Shown in pieces: positions 23,061 through 30,088 of a DNA stretch of 47,311 nt. The translations under genes and the position numbers were made by a program. This stretch comes from Candidatus Alcyoniella australis (GTDB lineage Bacteria; Lernaellota; Lernaellaia; JAVCCG01; Alcyoniellaceae): positions 1-47,311 of the forward strand of contig JAVCCG010000101.1 in assembly GCA_030765605.1 (NCBI GenBank), read 5' to 3'. Position 1 is the stretch's first letter; each line of letters starts with the position of its first letter. The notes beneath the pieces are model-generated. The model made no database searches and had not been told where the DNA came from. It worked only from the letters and a program-made list of their open reading frames with translations.

Positions 23061-24398
23061 TCAGTCGGCTTGGCCCTTACCGTGCTTGATGGTCTGCCAG
23101 CGCTTGCCAAACTCGAACTGCGGATCGCGCAACGTGGTGTGACAGCGCAGGCAGGTATTGACGTCCGCGGGCACGCCCTTGATCGTCGGATCGGCCGTGT
23201 GCGCCTTGCGCGCGCCGTGGCAGACCTCGCAGCCCACGTTGCCCAATCCCGGAGTGAAGTCCATCGAGACGAAGCCGCCGGGCGTGCCGTAGCCCACGCT
23301 GTGGCAGACCACGCACTCGGGGTCGAAATCCTGGCCCGCCTCGGCCAAGCTCTGCATCGCCAGGGCGTGCTGAGTCTGGGTCCACTTGTCGAAGTCCGCC
23401 GAGTGGCAATTCATACAGCTCTCGGAACCGGCAAACGGGCTTTGCTGCTCGTGGAGCTGAGCCTGCTGGGCAGCCTCGATAAAGATCTTTTTAACCTCGT
23501 CCAGGTAGGCTTCGTAGAATTTCTTATGTTCGGGATGGTCGGCGAGCTTATCGCCAAGGGGCGTGTAATCGACGCTCACCTGCTCCAACGCGCCGTCCGG
23601 CGCCAGCGAGAGCTCGAAGCGGCCGACCAGCCGGCCTTGATCCGCGGCCTCGGCCCAGGCGCGCTTGCCGACCACCGTGTACGTGGGATTGTCGGCCCCG
23701 GCCGCTCCTCCGGCGTAGGAGCGCACCAGCAGGTCCACGCCGGGCAGTTCAAATATGCGTTTGGCGTCGTCGGGCTTGACCGCGGCGAGCACCAGCACCA
23801 CCGGCCGCGGGCTCATCGCATCGGCCGCGGCCAGCTGTTCGCGCACGGCCTGCAGCGGATCGGAGATGCTCAGCGAGCCCTGTTCGCCCGAGTACAGCAC
23901 GTCGGGTCCGGTCACGCCGACTATCATCAGCGAACGCGGCGTCATCTCCACCAGCTTGTAGGGCACGCTCAGCCCCTGCGGGGCGTCGCGCAGCGTGACG
24001 TTGGCCGAGACGTAGGGCGCTGGCCCGTACTTTGCCAGGAAGTTCGCGCCGAATAAAAAGTCGTTCGCGCCGAAGGTGGCGGTGGTATAGCCGCTGAGGC
24101 GCAGCGATTCGAGCAGGGTCTGGGCCTTGATCCGCTCCTGGCGCGTGCCGCCCTGGAAATTGTGCCCCAGGTCCACGACCACCAGTTGGGGATTTTGGAC
24201 GCGCTGCTGCTCGATGAACGTGGCTCGGCGCATCAGGCCGCCGGCCATCTCACCGCCTGCGCAGCCGCAGGGCTTGATCCAACCGCGGCAGTCGCCGGTG
24301 AACAGGATCGTCATCCGCGCCGGGGTTTGGGCCCGCGACGGTGCGAAGGACACCAGCGTCAGCAGCGTCAACGCAGCGATCAACAGCACGCGTTTCAT
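23061..24398 (-). CDS. Exported 5'-nucleotidase-like / tetrahaem cytochrome c fusion
   Basis: The product (445 residues from the ATG at 24396-24398, which has a G-rich ribosome site) has a signal peptide ending near SRAQ. Residues about 28-280 follow the UshA/metallophosphatase layout: ILFTGDCRGWIKPCGC, VVVDLGHNF and FGANDFLFG. The usual metal ligands D-x-H and G-D are changed, so phosphatase activity is doubtful. The C-terminal 120 residues carry four haem sites CxxCH (about 328-332, 362-366, 390-394, 416-420) like cytochrome c-554-type proteins, with extra His residues for axial ligands. It should be periplasmic and move electrons. Fusions of this kind are known in metal- and sulfur-cycling deltaproteobacteria. 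It is the only c-type cytochrome in the window. Confidence 0.85.
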   Translation of the reverse strand: MKRVLLIAALTLLTLVSFAPSRAQTPARMTILFTGDCRGWIKPCGCAGGEMAGGLMRRATFIEQQRVQNPQLVVVDLGHNFQGGTRQERIKAQTLLESLRLSGYTTATFGANDFLFGANFLAKYGPAPYVSANVTLRDAPQGLSVPYKLVEMTPRSLMIVGVTGPDVLYSGEQGSLSISDPLQAVREQLAAADAMSPRPVVLVLAAVKPDDAKRIFELPGVDLLVRSYAGGAAGADNPTYTVVGKRAWAEAADQGRLVGRFELSLAPDGALEQVSVDYTPLGDKLADHPEHKKFYEAYLDEVKKIFIEAAQQAQLHEQQSPFAGSESCMNCHSADFDKWTQTQHALAMQSLAEAGQDFDPECVVCHSVGYGTPGGFVSMDFTPGLGNVGCEVCHGARKAHTADPTIKGVPADVNTCLRCHTTLRDPQFEFGKRWQTIKHGKGQAD

Positions 24399-24440
24399 CA
24401 AATCCCCCCCGATAAAACTATTCGGAGCGGGGTCGGGTAA

Positions 24441-24911
24441 TTATTCTCCCCAGGCCCAAAACCCCTCGTTGGTCAAGGCGTAGAACTGGTCGTTAAGCAC
24501 GCGCTCGTGCAGTAGCTCCTCCTGGATCAGACGCTCGAAGACTTGCCTGCCCGCCGGATCGTCGGTGGAAGCGGCCAGCTCGCGGTAACTCTGGGCCGCG
24601 TTGCGCTCGGCCTGGATCGCCTGCGAGATGATATCGAGCACATCGCCGCTCTCGGAAACCCGATCCGCGCCGGCCTCGTCGATGTTGATCCGCTGCGGCT
24701 CGTCGCCGTATTCGGGATAGCCGTTACCGCCCTGAAGCGACTCGATCATCTCGTCGAGCTTGTCGCGGTGCGTCGACTCGTAGCGCGCCAGCTGCTCGAA
24801 CAGGTCCTTGCCCCGCGGATCAGCGCAGCCCAGGGCCGCGTCTGCGTAAAAGTGCGCTGCGCGGTCCTCGGCCTGCCGCGCGATTACGATCGCCTCGATC
24901 TGCGTAGTCAT
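24441..24911 (-). CDS. Erythrin-like diiron protein, paralogue D
   Basis: The 156-residue, two-repeat ferritin-fold protein has Glu15/Tyr22/E45-x-x-H48 and Glu102/Tyr109/E132-x-x-H135. The 30-residue step from Glu to E-x-x-H is the same as in its four paralogues here. The linker (about 60-88) is acidic and glycine-rich. There is no rubredoxin domain. It starts 12 nt after the flavodoxin gene; the 12 nt form a small palindrome (CGGTA-AA-TACCG), and no strong ribosome site is seen, so translation may depend on the upstream gene. Iron oxidation or peroxide reduction is the family role; the electron donor could be the adjacent flavodoxin (inference). Confidence 0.82.
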   Translation of the reverse strand: MTTQIEAIVIARQAEDRAAHFYADAALGCADPRGKDLFEQLARYESTHRDKLDEMIESLQGGNGYPEYGDEPQRINIDEAGADRVSESGDVLDIISQAIQAERNAAQSYRELAASTDDPAGRQVFERLIQEELLHERVLNDQFYALTNEGFWAWGE

Positions 24912-24923
24912 CGGTAAATACCG

Positions 24924-25349
24924 CTAGAGCTTGGCGGCCAGTGCGTCGATCACGCGACCGACCTGCGCCATGCCCTCTTCCTCTTTCCAGGCGTTGACCT
25001 TCAGCGGCTCGACAACGTCCATCTTGAACAGGTAGATCAGGGTCTCCTGGATAATCTCGATGGCGTCGGCACTCCAGCCGAACGAACCGAAGGCCAGCCC
25101 CGGCTTGCCCTCGAGCTTGGCAGCCTCGACCTTGAACAGGAACTCCTTCATCGAGGGGATCAGATCGTGGTGGTAGGTGGCTCCGCCCAGGGCCACGGCG
25201 TCGGCCGCCTCGAGATCGGCAACCTCGGTATCGCGACCGCGCTTGACCTCCGCCTCGATTCCCTTGGCTTTTGCGGCCTCGGCCAGGACCTCGGCGATGC
25301 GTTGAGTGTTGCCGGTGCGACTCTGGTAGACGATCAGCAGCTTGGCCAT
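24924..25349 (-). CDS. Flavodoxin
   Basis: This 141-residue flavodoxin-fold protein should bind FMN and carry electrons in the cytoplasm. The phosphate loop is YQSRTGNTQRIAE at the N-terminus, followed by ALGGATYHHDLIPSMKEFL and a GSFGWSADA segment, which matches the loops that hold the isoalloxazine ring in flavodoxins and in the C-terminal domain of FprA-type proteins. I chose the ATG over a TTG two codons earlier because GGGGAG lies 9 nt before the ATG. It sits between diiron genes C and D with 20-nt and 12-nt spacers. The context suggests that it delivers electrons to the diiron proteins, perhaps taken from a membrane complex. Confidence 0.9.
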   Translation of the reverse strand: MAKLLIVYQSRTGNTQRIAEVLAEAAKAKGIEAEVKRGRDTEVADLEAADAVALGGATYHHDLIPSMKEFLFKVEAAKLEGKPGLAFGSFGWSADAIEIIQETLIYLFKMDVVEPLKVNAWKEEEGMAQVGRVIDALAAKL

Positions 25350-25369
25350 TTGCAATATCTCCCCTTTTG

Positions 25370-25846
25370 CTAGTTATCAGTAAGTATGTGCTCGTCGTAG
25401 AGGCGTTCGAGCCGAAGCTTGTGCCCCTGCTCCTCGTTGACCAGCCAATCGAACAGCTCGGCCAGCTGGTGCCCCTCGAACATTGCCTTGAGCGCGTCGT
25501 AAAAACGCGCCGAGCCCTCCTCGAACTTGATCGCCGCGATCATCACGTCCTGGGTCGTGGCGTCCGCGGCCAGCTCGTCGTAGGTCAGGTAGCGGGCGAT
25601 GCCCAGATCCTGCCGCTGAGGACGTTGGGCCAGTCCGCCGGCGTAGCGGCGATCGTCGAGCACCTGCTGCAGCCGCCGTTTGTGCTCGATCTCCTGCTGG
25701 GCAAGTTCGCGCAGCATTTGGCGCGCGGCCAGGTCCGCGAGCTTGTCGCGGTGCTGCTCGTAGAAATCGTGGGCAAACTGTTCGCGCTTGATCGCGTACT
25801 CCAGAACCTCGCGCGCGCTTTTAAATCCCATGTTCTGATTGTCCAT
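25370..25846 (-). CDS. Erythrin-like diiron protein, paralogue C
   Basis: This is a 158-residue two-repeat ferritin-fold protein with Glu22/Tyr29/E52-x-x-H55 and Glu109/Tyr116/E139-x-x-H142. Iron ligands are complete in both halves and no rubredoxin domain follows. ATG is preceded by AAAGGACG. It lies 17 nt after paralogue B and 20 nt before the flavodoxin. Divergence from the other four copies is large outside the metal motifs, so this is an old duplication rather than a recent tandem repeat. Confidence 0.82.
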   Translation of the reverse strand: MDNQNMGFKSAREVLEYAIKREQFAHDFYEQHRDKLADLAARQMLRELAQQEIEHKRRLQQVLDDRRYAGGLAQRPQRQDLGIARYLTYDELAADATTQDVMIAAIKFEEGSARFYDALKAMFEGHQLAELFDWLVNEEQGHKLRLERLYDEHILTDN

Positions 25847-25863
25847 AACGGCGTCCTTTGAAC

Positions 25864-26370
25864 TCAGGCCCCGTCCAGGCCGATTTTGTCGGCCCCCTCC
25901 TGCCAGGCTTGCGGATCCTTGAGCGCCTCGTAGGAGTCGAGCAGCACCAGGTAGTGCCAGTGCTCCTCGCGCGCCAGGATCGCGAAGAAATCGCGCTCGT
26001 TCTCGTGCTGCGCCTGCTGTGCGGCGCGCTGGTAGTACTGTTCTCCGCGCTGCTCGAACTGCATTGCGCGCTGGATCGCCTGCATGTCGTCCGCGTCCTC
26101 GGGCAGGGCCTGCTCGACGTGCTTGAGCGCGTCGCTGAACACGGTCTTGAGCCCATCGATGTCGCCGAACTTGGCCGGCGACTCGGGCATGCTTCCGAGC
26201 TCGCGCAGTTTCTGCACATAGCTCTCGATGGTAGCCATGTGACGCTGCTCCTCCGCGATTAGATAGGAGAAGATCTCCCGCGCCATGCTGCTCTGCGCGT
26301 TTTCCAAGGCTTGCCGATAGAGCGCCTCGCCCTCGAGCTCGGTATTGATCGCAATTTCAAAAGGCGTCAT
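25864..26370 (-). CDS. Erythrin-like diiron protein, paralogue B
   Basis: This is a 168-residue two-repeat ferritin-fold protein with Glu11/Tyr18/E41-x-x-H44 and Glu106/Tyr113/E136-x-x-H139. The first motif begins almost at the N-terminus (EGEALY), so this copy has the shortest leader of the five. The C-terminal 20 residues after the last helix (PQAWQEGADKIGLDG) are a tail not seen in the others. ATG is preceded by GGGGGATGATC, and spacing to paralogue A is 14 nt. Confidence 0.82.
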   Translation of the reverse strand: MTPFEIAINTELEGEALYRQALENAQSSMAREIFSYLIAEEQRHMATIESYVQKLRELGSMPESPAKFGDIDGLKTVFSDALKHVEQALPEDADDMQAIQRAMQFEQRGEQYYQRAAQQAQHENERDFFAILAREEHWHYLVLLDSYEALKDPQAWQEGADKIGLDGA

Positions 26371-26384
26371 CGATCATCCCCCTA

Positions 26385-26882
26385 TTATGGTCCGACGTGG
26401 ATCAGGATCGCTTCCTTGTCGTACAGGTCCGGGTCGCGCGTGATGAAGCGCAGCTCGGACTCGAGTTGACGTTGGTGCCCGTGCTCGAAATCGGCCAAAT
26501 ACTCGAGCATGGTGCGAGCCGAGGGATCGACGCTGCGCGCCGCCGCCTCGGAGTAGAGCTGCCGGGCGTCTTTCTCCATCCTGATGGCGATTTTCAGCAG
26601 CTCTTTGGTTTCCAGCTCATCGAAGACTTTGAAGTCGATCTCGGGTTGATACTTGTCCGGAACCGGCGGGCGATCCTCGCCGCTGGCGCGCCGGTACTGC
26701 TGCAACAGCAGCTTCTCGTGACCGCGCTCCTGGGAAGCCAGCGTCTTAAACTTGCTCTTGGTCATCGGATTGCGCACCCGGTCGGCGAACTTGGTATAGA
26801 ACCTCGCCGCGTCGTGCTCAGCCTTGACCGCAACGCCCAGGATCTCCAGGCTGGTCAGCCCCTTGGCGATCTGTCTGCTCAT
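26385..26882 (-). CDS. Erythrin-like diiron protein, paralogue A (first gene of operon)
   Basis: This is a 165-residue two-repeat ferritin-fold protein with Glu22/Tyr29/E52-x-x-H55 and Glu103/Tyr110/E133-x-x-H136. A proline-rich linker (EDRPPVPDKYQPE) joins the halves. The last residues (KEAILIHVGP) form a short strand-like tail. ATG has AGGGGGATG before it. It is the first gene of a probable ten-gene transcript running to 18964 and is divergent from nqrB, with 316 nt between them. Confidence 0.82.
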   Translation of the reverse strand: MSRQIAKGLTSLEILGVAVKAEHDAARFYTKFADRVRNPMTKSKFKTLASQERGHEKLLLQQYRRASGEDRPPVPDKYQPEIDFKVFDELETKELLKIAIRMEKDARQLYSEAAARSVDPSARTMLEYLADFEHGHQRQLESELRFITRDPDLYDKEAILIHVGP

Positions 26883-27042
26883 CGCATCCCCCTGCCGCAG
26901 GATTCAGATCCCGCAAGTGAGCCGCGCTGTCGGTTGTCCATAGATGTTATTGTCTTCCAGCTTAATCCAACAGACGCTCCGAATACCACAACTTCCATTA
27001 TCATATTCTTATAACTAAGTTCTTCGGTCGACAAAGTAGTAT

Positions 27043-27059
27043 GACCTCAATCATAGGTC
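27043..27059. promoter_or_regulatory. Inverted repeat, possible operator
   Basis: GACCT (27043-27047) and AGGTC (27055-27059) are exact inverted repeats separated by 7 nt. They sit between the two divergent operons, where a shared regulator such as the Crp/Fnr protein encoded at 22278-23000 could bind. The spacing differs from the classic Crp TGTGA-N6-TCACA, so the binding protein is unknown. Confidence 0.3.
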
Positions 27060-27119
27060 GCGATCGGTGCGAACGATTTTTTGCATTCCGCCGATCATCG
27101 CCGCTGTAACCGCGGCGTG

Positions 27120-27148
27120 TTGACGCTGTGTGGTCCGCGGGGTAAAAG
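27120..27148 (+). promoter_or_regulatory. Candidate sigma-70 promoter for the nqr operon
   Basis: A -35 TTGACG at 27120-27125 is followed after 17 nt by a -10-like TAAAAG at 27143-27148 (four of six consensus bases). It lies about 50 nt before the nqrB start codon. Confidence 0.4.
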
Positions 27149-27198
27149 GCATTATCAATGTAAAGCGCAAAATCAATTCGGGCGGGTGACAGATCAAG

Positions 27199-28218
27199 AT
27201 GAGCACGGCCTCCAAGCAAGCTACAGGCGCCGAACCCGCGGGCAAGCAGCGCAGCTACTTCAAATACCTCAAACCGCAAATGCACGTGGTCTACGCCACC
27301 TCTCCGCTGGCGCTGGTCGGCGTGTTCCTCTTCGGCTGGCGCGTGCTGGCACTGTTGGCGTTCGTCTTCGTGATCGGCATCATCACCGAGGGGCTGTTCA
27401 CCCTGCCCAAAGGCAAGCCGATCACCACGGCCTGCCTGGTAAGCTGCATGCTCTACACGCTGACCCTACCGGCCACAGTCCCGCTGTGGATCGCCGGCGT
27501 GGGAATCGTCTTCGGCCTTGCCATCGGCAAGATGGCCTTCGGCGGGACCGGGATGAACGTGTTCAACCCCGCACTGGCCGGACGCGCGTTCATCTACGTC
27601 AGCTTCCCGCAACACATGACCAATCGCTGGATCGACCCGGCCGTCGGCCCGCTGGGCGGATTCCAGGAATGGATCTCGCAGCCGCTGCAGCCCGACGCGC
27701 TGAGCACGGCCACGCCCTTGATCGACATCTCGCAAAACGTGCCCTTCGACTGGATCAAGGCCTTTATCGGCTACACGCCGGGCAGCATCGGCGAGACCTG
27801 CGTACCGCTGCTGGTGCTCGGGGTGCTGTGGCTGCTGTTCGTATCCAAGAGCGCCAGCTGGCGCATCGTGCTCGCCTGCCTGATCGGCTTTATCGGCTGC
27901 AACGTGATCTTCTATTTCTCCGACCTGCTGCCGCAGTCGGCCACGCCGCTGAACTGGCTGGTCACCGGCGGGTTCCTGTTCGGCGCGTTCTTCATGGCCA
28001 CCGATCCGGTGAGCGCCGCAAGCACCAAGGACGGACAGTGGATCTACGGCCTGCTGATCGGAGCGCTGGCCGTGGTCTTCCGCGGGTTCAGCAACTTCCC
28101 CGAGGGCACGATGTTCGCGATCCTGATGGGCAACATCTTCGCCCCGACCTTCGATTACCTGGCCAAGGAACGGATCAAGCACCGCAAGGCCCGTCGCTCC
28201 TCGACCGGGGGGGGCTGA
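27199..28218 (+). CDS. nqrB: Na+-translocating NADH:quinone reductase-like subunit NqrB, shortened
   Basis: This is the polytopic membrane subunit that carries covalent FMN and, in Nqr, the sodium path and quinone site. It is closer to NqrB than to RnfD: PATVPLWIAGVGIVFGL, FGGTGMNVFNPALAGRAF, KAFIGYTPGSIGE, FFMATDPVSAAS and the C-terminal PEGTMFAILMGNIFAPTFD all match NqrB blocks. It has 339 residues against about 410. The N-terminal ~60-70 residues of NqrB, part of the quinone and inhibitor region, are mostly missing. The flavinylation site reads D-A-L-S-T-A-T (166-172) instead of D-x-x-S-G-A-T; Thr172 is the expected acceptor. A G8 run ends the gene and serves as the ribosome site for nqrC, which follows the TGA directly and in the same frame. 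Confidence 0.92.
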   Translation: MSTASKQATGAEPAGKQRSYFKYLKPQMHVVYATSPLALVGVFLFGWRVLALLAFVFVIGIITEGLFTLPKGKPITTACLVSCMLYTLTLPATVPLWIAGVGIVFGLAIGKMAFGGTGMNVFNPALAGRAFIYVSFPQHMTNRWIDPAVGPLGGFQEWISQPLQPDALSTATPLIDISQNVPFDWIKAFIGYTPGSIGETCVPLLVLGVLWLLFVSKSASWRIVLACLIGFIGCNVIFYFSDLLPQSATPLNWLVTGGFLFGAFFMATDPVSAASTKDGQWIYGLLIGALAVVFRGFSNFPEGTMFAILMGNIFAPTFDYLAKERIKHRKARRSSTGGG

Positions 28219-28878
28219 TTGAGCAACCGCTCGCGCGCCTTCTCCGTGCTCTACACGGCGCTGATCAGCGCGCTGTTCGTCGCCCTGGTCTCGGCCGTGG
28301 CCCTGGCCACCCGCCAGCGTATCGAGCTCAACGAGCAAGTGGCGACCCAACGCGAAATCCTCAAGGTCAGCGGACTGTGGGACTCGCAGCGCTACGCCTC
28401 GGTGCGCGAGATGCCCGCGGCGCAAATCGCCCAACGCTTCGAACGCCTGATCCAGGGGCCCAAGCGGGTCGGCGGGCTCGAGTTGTACTACGCACGCAAC
28501 GACTCGGGCCAGCTCGAAGCGATCATCTTCGACATCCAGGGCATGGGCTTCTGGGGGCCGATCCACGGCTGGCTGGCTGTGGAGCCGGGCACCAACCGCA
28601 TCAAGGGAATCAGCTTCGACCGCCAGGAGGAGACCCCGGGGCTGGGCGGCGAAATAGTCAAGCCCTGGTTCCAGCAACAGTTCGTGGGCATCGAGCTGGC
28701 CGCGCCGCGCGCCGGACGGCCGGCGATCGAGCTGGTGTCCAACGCGGCTGAAAAACTGCCCAACCAAGTCGACGCGATCACCGGCGCCAGCCGCACCAGT
28801 TACGCGGTGCAGCAGATGCTCAACGCGGACATCGCCGCGTTCCTCGCCGCCGGCGTTGACGCGCTGCCCGCGGAGTAA
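28219..28878 (+). CDS. nqrC: NqrC-like subunit with a serine flavinylation site
   Basis: This 219-residue protein has one N-terminal membrane helix (about 9-31) and a periplasmic FMN-binding domain. Nqr-type blocks are GMGFWGPIHGWLAVEP and ETPGLGGEI (138-146). The flavinylation motif is D-A-I-T-G-A-S (185-191): the acceptor is Ser191, where the family usually has Thr. ApbE-type flavin transferases are reported to use Thr or Ser, so modification is still plausible. The start is TTG directly after the nqrB TGA, preceded by the G8 run. RnfG is the homologue in Rnf, but the ETPGLGGE and GFWG blocks plus the neighbours favour Nqr. Confidence 0.9.
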   Translation: MSNRSRAFSVLYTALISALFVALVSAVALATRQRIELNEQVATQREILKVSGLWDSQRYASVREMPAAQIAQRFERLIQGPKRVGGLELYYARNDSGQLEAIIFDIQGMGFWGPIHGWLAVEPGTNRIKGISFDRQEETPGLGGEIVKPWFQQQFVGIELAAPRAGRPAIELVSNAAEKLPNQVDAITGASRTSYAVQQMLNADIAAFLAAGVDALPAE

Positions 28879-28881
28879 GCC

Positions 28882-29499
28882 ATGGGCAAGCCCGGCGCCG
28901 GCACGATCATGCTCAACGGTCTCTGGCGCGAAAACCCGATCTTTCGCCAGATCCTCGGGATCTGCTCGGCGCTGGCCGTGACCAACCTGCTGGTCAACAC
29001 AGTTACGCTCTGCGCGGGAATGGTCGCGGTGACCGCCCTGAGCAGCGGCACGGTCTCGCTGCTGCGCAACGTCACGCCGCGCCGGGTGCGAATGATGGTC
29101 CAGGTGCTGATCATCGCCTCCTACGTGATTTTGGTCGACCTGGTGCTCAAGGCCTATTTGCCCGAGATCAGCAAGGCGCTGGGCCCCTACGTGGGGCTGA
29201 TTATCACCAACTGCATCATCATGGGCCGCGCCGAGGCGTTCGCCGGCTCGAACCGGGTGCTGCCCAGCATGCTCGACGGCCTGGCCTCGGGACTGGGCTA
29301 CAGCCTGGTGCTGGTCTGCGTGGCGGTAGTGCGCGAGCTGCTGGGCTTTGGCACGATCTGGAACGTGGCGCTGATGCCCGAGGACTTCACCCGCTGGACG
29401 CTGATGGTGATGGCGCCCGGCGCGTTTTTCATGCTCGGAATCTTTATCTGGATCGCGCGCGGCCTGTTCCCGTCCAAGGCCGAGGCAACGGGGAGCTGA
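28882..29499 (+). CDS. nqrD: NqrD-like membrane subunit
   Basis: This is a 205-residue polytopic subunit of the NqrDE/RnfAE pair. It has NPIFRQILGICSALAVTN near the N-terminus and LIITNCIIMGRAEAFA in the middle. The two cysteines (in GICSA and TNCII) are those that, with the NqrE pair, hold an iron-sulfur centre inside the membrane. ATG is preceded by GGAGTAAGCC and is 3 nt after the nqrC stop. About six hydrophobic helices are visible. RnfE is the homologue in Rnf; the operon order B-C-D-E-F supports the Nqr naming. Confidence 0.92.
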   Translation: MGKPGAGTIMLNGLWRENPIFRQILGICSALAVTNLLVNTVTLCAGMVAVTALSSGTVSLLRNVTPRRVRMMVQVLIIASYVILVDLVLKAYLPEISKALGPYVGLIITNCIIMGRAEAFAGSNRVLPSMLDGLASGLGYSLVLVCVAVVRELLGFGTIWNVALMPEDFTRWTLMVMAPGAFFMLGIFIWIARGLFPSKAEATGS

Positions 29500-29500
29500 G

Positions 29501-30088
29501 ATGGAACCCGGGCCCATAGCGATCTTCTTCGCCGCGATCTTCACCAGCAACATCCTGCTGGTCAACTTCCTCGGGATGTGCTCGTTCCTCTCGATCAGCC
29601 GCGAGCTCAAGGCCAGCGTGGGACTGGGGCTGGCCGTGACCTTCGTGCTGACCACCACATCGTTGATCGCCTACCTGCTCAACCAGTACGTGCTGGTGCC
29701 GCTGGAGATGGAGCACCTGCGCTACATCGTGTTCATCGTGGTGATCGCGGCCTTCGTGCAGTTGGTCGAGATCGTCATCGAACGCATCAGTCCGGTGCTC
29801 TACGTCAACCTCGGGATCTTCCTGCCGCTGATCACGGTCAACTGCGCGATCCTGGGCTCGCTGCTGTTCCTGGTGATCCGCGAGTACGACCTGTGGCAGT
29901 CGCTGGCATTCGGCGCGGGCTCGGGCCTGGGCTGGATGCTGGCGATCGTGGCCCTGGCCGGCATCCGGCAGCGGATGAAGTACTCCAAGGTCCCCGCGGC
30001 CCTCGAGGGGCCGGGCATCGCGCTGATCATCACCGGGCTGATGTCCCTGGCGTTCGTGGGCTTCAGCGGAATGATCCCGATCCAATGA
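29501..30088 (+). CDS. nqrE: NqrE-like membrane subunit
   Basis: This is a 195-residue polytopic partner of NqrD, with inverted topology in the family. It has NFLGMCSFLSIS near the N-terminus and LGIFLPLITVNCAILGSLLF in the middle, then GAGSGLGWMLAIVALAGIRQ, KYSKVPAALEGPGI and the final FVGFSGM. The two conserved Cys residues complete the membrane iron-sulfur site. ATG has GGGGAG 6 nt before it. The stop overlaps the nqrF start as ATGA. Confidence 0.93.
   Translation: MEPGPIAIFFAAIFTSNILLVNFLGMCSFLSISRELKASVGLGLAVTFVLTTTSLIAYLLNQYVLVPLEMEHLRYIVFIVVIAAFVQLVEIVIERISPVLYVNLGIFLPLITVNCAILGSLLFLVIREYDLWQSLAFGAGSGLGWMLAIVALAGIRQRMKYSKVPAALEGPGIALIITGLMSLAFVGFSGMIPIQ

Larger units (their letters stand above)
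26883..27198. other. Divergent intergenic region between the diiron operon and the nqr operon
   Basis: This 316-nt, relatively AT-rich region has no credible gene. It must hold both start signals. On the plus side there is a TTGACG/TAAAAG promoter candidate (27120-27148). Leftward, several AT-rich hexamers (for example TATAAG and TATGAT on the minus strand near 27000-27015) could serve as -10 sites, but I see no clear -35. A 17-nt inverted repeat lies at 27043-27059 between the two. Confidence 0.7.

Noticed and set aside
28207-28218. Selenocysteine or programmed readthrough at the nqrB TGA
   Set aside because: A TTG start with a G-rich ribosome site follows directly, and NqrC starts as expected; ordinary coupled translation explains it better.
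27466-29658. A 730-codon minus-strand open frame opposite nqrB-nqrE
   Set aside because: It is a GC-rich shadow: low-complexity His/Gln/Arg/Asp composition and no domain, while the plus strand encodes clear Nqr subunits.
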